DNA of 64,000 bases from Pseudoruegeria sp039972875 (GTDB lineage: Bacteria; Pseudomonadota; Alphaproteobacteria; Rhodobacterales; Rhodobacteraceae): the NCBI GenBank assembly GCA_039972875.1, contig JBDWMA010000010.1, positions 248,001 through 312,000 on the forward strand, in the 5' to 3' direction. Within the stretch, counting starts at the first letter, position 1. Each line of letters starts with the position of its first letter. A program made the position numbers and the translations under genes. The notes under the pieces were generated by a model. The model searched no databases. It saw nothing but the letters and a program-made list of their open reading frames with translations, and had not been told where the DNA came from. Below, in pieces: positions 59,837 to 64,000 of the stretch.

Positions 59837-61359
59837 ATCCGTTTCCGGGGATCAGCGCAGCGGCTTTGGTCGTGGTGTTGATCCTTGGAACGTTGCTTGC
59901 AGTGGCGTTGCGGGCCGAAGTCGGACGTGGTTTTGGCGCTGCTGATTGGGCCGCACTCCGGTTCACTCTGACCCAATCGGTTCTGTCAACGCTGTTCAGC
60001 GTCGGTCTGGCCATTCCCGTTGCCCGCGCCCTTGCACGCCGACGGTTTCGGGGCCGACGGATGTTGATTGCGCTGCTCGGCGCGCCTTTCATTTTGCCGG
60101 TCATCGTTGCTATTCTTGGCCTGTTGCAGGTCTTTGGTCGGTCAGGCTGGGTGTCTGATCTGTTGGGCCTTGTTGGGCTGCCTCCCATACGCATCTACGG
60201 GTTGCACGGCGTAGTTCTGGCCCATGTGTTTTTCAACCTACCGCTCGCAACCCGCCTGATCCTACAGGGGTGGCAGGAAATCCCTGCCGAACGATTTCGC
60301 CTTGCGGCCCAGCTGGGTTGCGAAGGGTGGGCGTTGTTTCGTTTGATCGAAATCCCAATGCTGCGACGGATCGTGCCCGGTATTTTGGCCGTGGTGTTTG
60401 CCATCTGCCTGACCAGTTTTGCCGTGGCACTGACCCTAGGAGGAGGCCCTCGCGCCACAACTTTGGAATTGGCGATCTATCAAAGCTTTACTTATGATTT
60501 TGACCTTGGTCGCGCAGCCCTTTTGTCGACGGTTCAATTGGGTCTAACCGCGCTTGCCGCCACCGCCGCGCTGAAACTATCACGTGGTGAAAGCTTTGGC
60601 ACGGGTCTGGATCGGGCGGTGCGCCGCTGGGATACGGGTGGTGTGTTATGGGACCGGATCTGGATATCAATGGCCACTGTTTTTCTTGTACTGCCCCTCA
60701 CATCGGTGGTGATGTCGGGCCTTGTCGGTCTGGCGGATTTGCCAACACAAGTGTTTCGCGCAGCCTTTGTATCGATTGCCTTGGCGCTGGTGAGCACGGT
60801 GGTTCTGTTGGGTCTGGCGTTGCCCATGGCGGCCACCATCGCGACAGGACGATTTGGGATGGTAGAACTCGCCGGTATCCTAGGGCTTGCGGCCTCTCCT
60901 CTGGTAATCGGGACGGGGCTATTCATTCTGATCCGTCCACTGGCTAACCCAACCGCTCTTGCGTTACCTGTGACCGCGCTGGTCAATGCTGTAATGGCCC
61001 TGCCGTTCGCGCTACGCATTCTAGTGCCTGCTGCCCGCGAGATCGCCACGCAGCAGGGGCGGTTGGCGCTGTCATTGGACATGGCGGGACGGGTGTTTTT
61101 CATGCGGATCATGCTGCCGCGTCTGCGCCCTCAGATCGGGTTTGCGGCCGGATTGGCTGCGGCGCTTTCGATGGGGGACCTTGGCGTCATTGCCTTGTTT
61201 GCCGATGCGCGGATTGCGACCCTGCCGTTACAAATTTACCGCCTGATGGGGGCTTATCAGATGGAGGCCGCAGCCGCCGGTGCGCTCATATTACTGGTGC
61301 TTTCGATGGGGCTGTTTTGGATATTAGACAGAGGAGGCAAGGGACATGCTGAAGCTTGA
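59812..61359 (+). CDS. thiP: Thiamine ABC transporter permease
   Basis: A 515-residue permease with two fused six-helix halves (about 12 transmembrane segments). Each half has an EAA loop: IPAERFRLAAQLGCEGWALFRLIEIPMLRRIVPG and ATQQGRLALSLDMAGRVFFMRIMLPRLRPQ. Length and duplicated layout are those of ThiP. The start at 59812 lies inside thiB, implying coupled translation. It forms the thiamine channel with ThiQ. Confidence 0.94.
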   Translation: MAGRTYPINPFPGISAAALVVVLILGTLLAVALRAEVGRGFGAADWAALRFTLTQSVLSTLFSVGLAIPVARALARRRFRGRRMLIALLGAPFILPVIVAILGLLQVFGRSGWVSDLLGLVGLPPIRIYGLHGVVLAHVFFNLPLATRLILQGWQEIPAERFRLAAQLGCEGWALFRLIEIPMLRRIVPGILAVVFAICLTSFAVALTLGGGPRATTLELAIYQSFTYDFDLGRAALLSTVQLGLTALAATAALKLSRGESFGTGLDRAVRRWDTGGVLWDRIWISMATVFLVLPLTSVVMSGLVGLADLPTQVFRAAFVSIALALVSTVVLLGLALPMAATIATGRFGMVELAGILGLAASPLVIGTGLFILIRPLANPTALALPVTALVNAVMALPFALRILVPAAREIATQQGRLALSLDMAGRVFFMRIMLPRLRPQIGFAAGLAAALSMGDLGVIALFADARIATLPLQIYRLMGAYQMEAAAAGALILLVLSMGLFWILDRGGKGHAEA

Positions 61360-62038
61360 GGACTGTGTCATTGAAAACGGCGGTTTTCGCCTATCTGCAA
61401 ATCTAACCATTAGAACTGGATCAAGTGTTGCGATTATCGGTCCGTCTGGGGCAGGGAAATCCACCTTGCTTGAGGCCCTCGCAGGGTTTCGGGATCTGTC
61501 GCAAGGCAAAATTTTATGGAACGGAAACGAGCTGACCACACAACCGCCGGGCAAACGCCCACTTGCGATGTTATTTCAAGACGGCAATCTATTTCCGCAT
61601 TTGACCGTCGCCCAAAATGTGACGCTCGGTATACGCACTCAAGGACATGTAACCCCGGATGAACAATCACAAGTTGATCAGGCATTGATACGTGTCGGGC
61701 TGTCGGGCATGCAAACCCGCAAACCCGCCGCCTTGTCGGGCGGACAGCAAAGCCGTGCCGCATTGGCTCGCGTGTTGGTGCAGCACCGTGATTTATTGCT
61801 CATGGACGAACCATTTGCTGCACTTGGCCCGGCGCTCAAGGCTGAAATGTTGGACCTTGTGGCAGAATTAATCGCGGAAACCGGTACAACGTTGTTGATG
61901 GTAAGCCATGATCCGGCCGATGCCCGGCGGATTGCAGGAGAATCAATTTTGGTGGTCGATCAGATCGCATTTCCCCCACAAGAAACCATAGCCTTATTTG
62001 ACAACCCGCCGCAGGCTTTACGGGATTATCTGGGCTAA
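61346..62038 (+). CDS. thiQ: Thiamine ABC transporter ATP-binding protein
   Basis: A 230-residue ATPase. Walker A GPSGAGKST (residues 33-41), Q-loop FQDGNLFPHLTVAQN, signature LSGGQQSRAALARVL, Walker B LLLMDEPFAALGP and switch His MVSHDPADA are present. Two purine-rich sites (GGAGG, AAGGGA) precede the ATG, which overlaps thiP by 14 bases. It energises ThiBP and completes the riboswitch-controlled operon. Confidence 0.94.
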   Translation: MLKLEDCVIENGGFRLSANLTIRTGSSVAIIGPSGAGKSTLLEALAGFRDLSQGKILWNGNELTTQPPGKRPLAMLFQDGNLFPHLTVAQNVTLGIRTQGHVTPDEQSQVDQALIRVGLSGMQTRKPAALSGGQQSRAALARVLVQHRDLLLMDEPFAALGPALKAEMLDLVAELIAETGTTLLMVSHDPADARRIAGESILVVDQIAFPPQETIALFDNPPQALRDYLG

Positions 62039-62550
62039 CCTTGGTCAGTCCAATCGGCAATGTTGACCCAAAGCTAAACGGTGTAAGTACTGCGTAATGC
62101 CAACATACACCGCGAGTCCATCTGGCATATGTATATGAACAGGAAACCAAAGACCCGTCAGTCACAGACGATGAGCATCATATGGGAGCCGCGGATTTAG
62201 TATTTAAACCGCAGAACGTTGACTCCCTTAACGGGATTTACTGGACCAGATTTAGCTGGATCACCGGATTATATTCCGCTGGCCGACTGCAGCTGCGCAG
62301 AGTGGCCTGTGCCGATCGCAATCAGTGTTTCATTATTTCAGTTTCATTATATAGCCGCTCCAACATCACCTTTGCCCAAACATGCATAAGCCAATAATCA
62401 ACATTATGTTAAATCTCCACCTGACCCTAGATGGTCTTTTCTTGAGTCAATTTCGCAAGGGGTTCAACATAATTGCTGCCCCCTTTTTTATTCTAAGTTA
62501 CGGATAAAATTGCATTCCGCAGCGCCGGATTGAAATTCCGAAAAGATCAA
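62039..62550. other. Long intergenic region after thiQ without supportable gene
   Basis: This 512-base gap between convergent thiQ and the aldehyde dehydrogenase holds only short frames (the longest, at 62182-62397, is 71 residues), and these resemble nothing I recognise and lack good ribosome-binding sites. A weak terminator-like hairpin lies at 62457-62489. The gap may contain a decayed gene, but no homologous stretch can be read. Confidence 0.5.
62457..62489 (+). terminator. Weak terminator-like hairpin
   Basis: AAGGGG (62457-62462) can pair with CCCCTT (62480-62485), with CAA/TTG pairing inside the loop, followed by a run of six T. The stem is short and it lies 420 bases after thiQ, so the call is tentative. 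Confidence 0.3.
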
Positions 62551-64000
62551 TCAAATATCGAACTTGATACCCTGCGCCAGTGGCAACTCAGAGGAATAAT
62601 TCACCGTATTGGTCTGTCTTCGCATATAGGCTTTCCACGCATCCGAACCACTTTCACGTCCGCCGCCTGTGTCTTTCTCTCCTCCAAAAGCCCCCCCAAT
62701 TTCGGCACCAGACGGTCCAATATTGACGTTTGCAATCCCACAATCAGAACCAACGGCGGAAAGAAATGTCTCGGCCTCGCGCACATCGGATGTGAAAATA
62801 CACGACGAAAGCCCCTGCGGCACCTCGTTTTGCAGTTTAATTGCTTCTTCTAGGGTCTCATATTTTACCGCATAAAGAATAGGAGCAAAGGTCTCGGTAT
62901 GCATTACAGCAGTTTGTGCAGGCATTTCGACAATCGCGGGCATGGCATAGGCTGCATCTGGGTAGATGTCTTCTAAAACTTGCCCACCACCATGCACAGT
63001 CCCGCCCTGTTCTTTGGCCGTAACAAGCGCGGCGTTCATTGCATTTAGCGCCGGGCAATCAATCAAAGGACCAATTAAGGATGCCTCATCCAGCGGACTG
63101 CCAATTGGCAGGGTTTTATAAGCTGCGACCAAGCGCGGGACCAGCGTGTCATAGACATCCTTGTGGACAATCAACCGGCGCAGAGAAGTACAGCGTTGGC
63201 CCGCCGTACCGACGGCTGAGAAAACAATCGCGCGGACGGCCATCTCTAGGTCTGCCGATGGTGTTACGATCATCGCATTGTTGCCACCCAATTCCAAAAT
63301 CGTCTTCCCAAGACGTTTGGACATATCAGCCGCCACCCCCTTTCCCATCTGAACAGACCCCGTCGCAGAAATCAGAGCAACATCCGGCGAAGCTGATAAT
63401 ATTTGCCCAAGATCACGTTCACCGATCAAAGTTTGAATTAGTCCCTCTGGCGCATCATCTCCGAAGCACGTAATCGCCCGGTCACATATTTTTTGAACTG
63501 CAAGTTGGGTTAAAGGCGTTTTTTCGGAGGGTTTTGCAATCACAGGGTCGCCGCAAACTAAGGCAAGTGCTGCGTTCCAGCACCACGGCGCACAAGGAAA
63601 ATTAAACGCTGTGATGATGCCACACACACCGATCGGGTGCCATGTTTCGCGCATCGCATGGCCGGGACGTTCGGACGCAATTGTTAAGCCATAGAGTTGA
63701 CGCGATAAACCCACTGCAAAATCACAGATGTCGATCATCTCTTGGACTTCACCCAATCCCTCTTGGTAAATTTTACCGCATTCCAAGGACACAAGTCGGC
63801 CAAGGTTTTCTTTTTCCTTACGCAGTTCCGCACCCAGCAACCGCACCAATTCGCCACGGCGCGGGCCCGGAACCTGTCGCCACGCTCTGAATGCTTCTGC
63901 ACCCTTCGCGATCATGTCTTTGGCCTCAGAGGCGGTGTGCATTTTTAGTCTGGCAATCTCGGAGCCATCAACAGGTGTTGTTACAACCAACGTACCGCCC
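62551..64000 (-). CDS. Aldehyde dehydrogenase, ALDH7/aminoadipate-semialdehyde type (5' end cut by window)
   Basis: The frame is open to the right edge, so the start lies beyond 64000; the TTG at 63990 is internal. At least 483 residues are visible. ALDH motifs: HPIGVCGIITAFNFPCAPWCWNAALALVCGDPVIAKPSEKTPLTQLA, ILELGGNNAMIV with the general-base Glu, the catalytic Cys in GTAGQRCTSLRRLIVH, and a C-terminal GGAFGGEKDTGGGRESGSDAWKAYMRRQTNTVNYS. This last stretch, GGEK-TGGGRESGSDAWK, is typical of the ALDH7 group (AmaB, piperideine-6-carboxylate/2-aminoadipate-semialdehyde dehydrogenase of lysine breakdown). The substrate is inferred from the subgroup only. Confidence 0.88.
   Translation of the reverse strand, partial: GGTLVVTTPVDGSEIARLKMHTASEAKDMIAKGAEAFRAWRQVPGPRRGELVRLLGAELRKEKENLGRLVSLECGKIYQEGLGEVQEMIDICDFAVGLSRQLYGLTIASERPGHAMRETWHPIGVCGIITAFNFPCAPWCWNAALALVCGDPVIAKPSEKTPLTQLAVQKICDRAITCFGDDAPEGLIQTLIGERDLGQILSASPDVALISATGSVQMGKGVAADMSKRLGKTILELGGNNAMIVTPSADLEMAVRAIVFSAVGTAGQRCTSLRRLIVHKDVYDTLVPRLVAAYKTLPIGSPLDEASLIGPLIDCPALNAMNAALVTAKEQGGTVHGGGQVLEDIYPDAAYAMPAIVEMPAQTAVMHTETFAPILYAVKYETLEEAIKLQNEVPQGLSSCIFTSDVREAETFLSAVGSDCGIANVNIGPSGAEIGGAFGGEKDTGGGRESGSDAWKAYMRRQTNTVNYSSELPLAQGIKFDI

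Noticed and set aside
60534..61112. 192-codon minus-strand frame
   Set aside because: It lies wholly within thiP, whose membrane topology and EAA loops are intact; the composition is typical of an antisense shadow.
62182..62397. 71-residue open frame in the thiQ-aldehyde dehydrogenase gap
   Set aside because: No ribosome-binding site, no recognisable motif and unusual composition; not supported as a gene.
1..64000. Mobile elements, CRISPR arrays, tRNA genes, prophage
   Set aside because: No transposase, integrase, direct-repeat array, cloverleaf or phage structural gene was recognised on either strand.

Overview
The window looks like a stretch of chromosome (or large replicon) from a marine alphaproteobacterium of the Rhodobacteraceae/Roseobacter type. 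The evidence is the mix of TRAP and ABC importers, a complete beta-hydroxyaspartate cycle (bhc) cluster, PuuD-type urate oxidation, a glutathione-dependent formaldehyde dehydrogenase, and protein sequences typical of that group. By eye the GC content is moderate. I see no rRNA, tRNA, CRISPR array, insertion sequence or phage gene. Both edges cut a gene: a flavin reductase on the left and an aldehyde dehydrogenase on the right.

Layout. 0-10.3 kb: a flavin reductase/MarR fusion, a beta-keto acid cleavage enzyme, a DctPQM TRAP transporter, an unusual orphan periplasmic binding protein, the 5-oxoprolinase genes pxpABC, and a DUF1403-ScpB pair. 10.3-23.2 kb: an FAD oxidoreductase with frmA; an SDR divergent from a helix-turn-helix/solute-binding-protein fusion regulator; two PhyH-type dioxygenases; and a xylose-type ABC importer with an FG-GAP protein. 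23.2-35.5 kb: a Dpp-type ABC importer operon with an aldo-keto reductase and an inositol-dehydrogenase-like enzyme, divergent from a LacI regulator that is followed by an AGE-family isomerase and KduI. This looks like carbohydrate or uronate use.

35.5-50.2 kb is the best-defined metabolic island. xdhABC and an NCS2 permease take up and oxidise purines to urate, puuD and uraH carry urate on, and bhcABCD with bhcR assimilate glyoxylate, which is also a product of purine-ring breakdown. 50.2-56.7 kb is an accessory patch: a DUF3179 protein, an epoxide-hydrolase-like enzyme, two WYL regulators, two decayed VOC (glyoxalase) genes, a Cys-rich protein and a probably frameshifted LysE exporter. 56.7-64 kb: a Gfo/Idh-ThuA pair, a TPP riboswitch followed by thiBPQ, and a truncated ALDH7-type dehydrogenase.

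The most unusual item is the fusion regulator at 13929-15605. It joins a winged helix to a cytoplasmic family-1 solute-binding domain. Matching GTTCA-N3-TGAAC palindromes lie just before it and just before the dioxygenase genes, so a small self-contained regulon can be proposed. A second regulatory point is that near-identical LacI-type operators occur at the xylose-type importer (19510) and at the Dpp-type importer (31824), while only one LacI gene is present. All functional assignments rest on reading motifs by eye; no database search was run.
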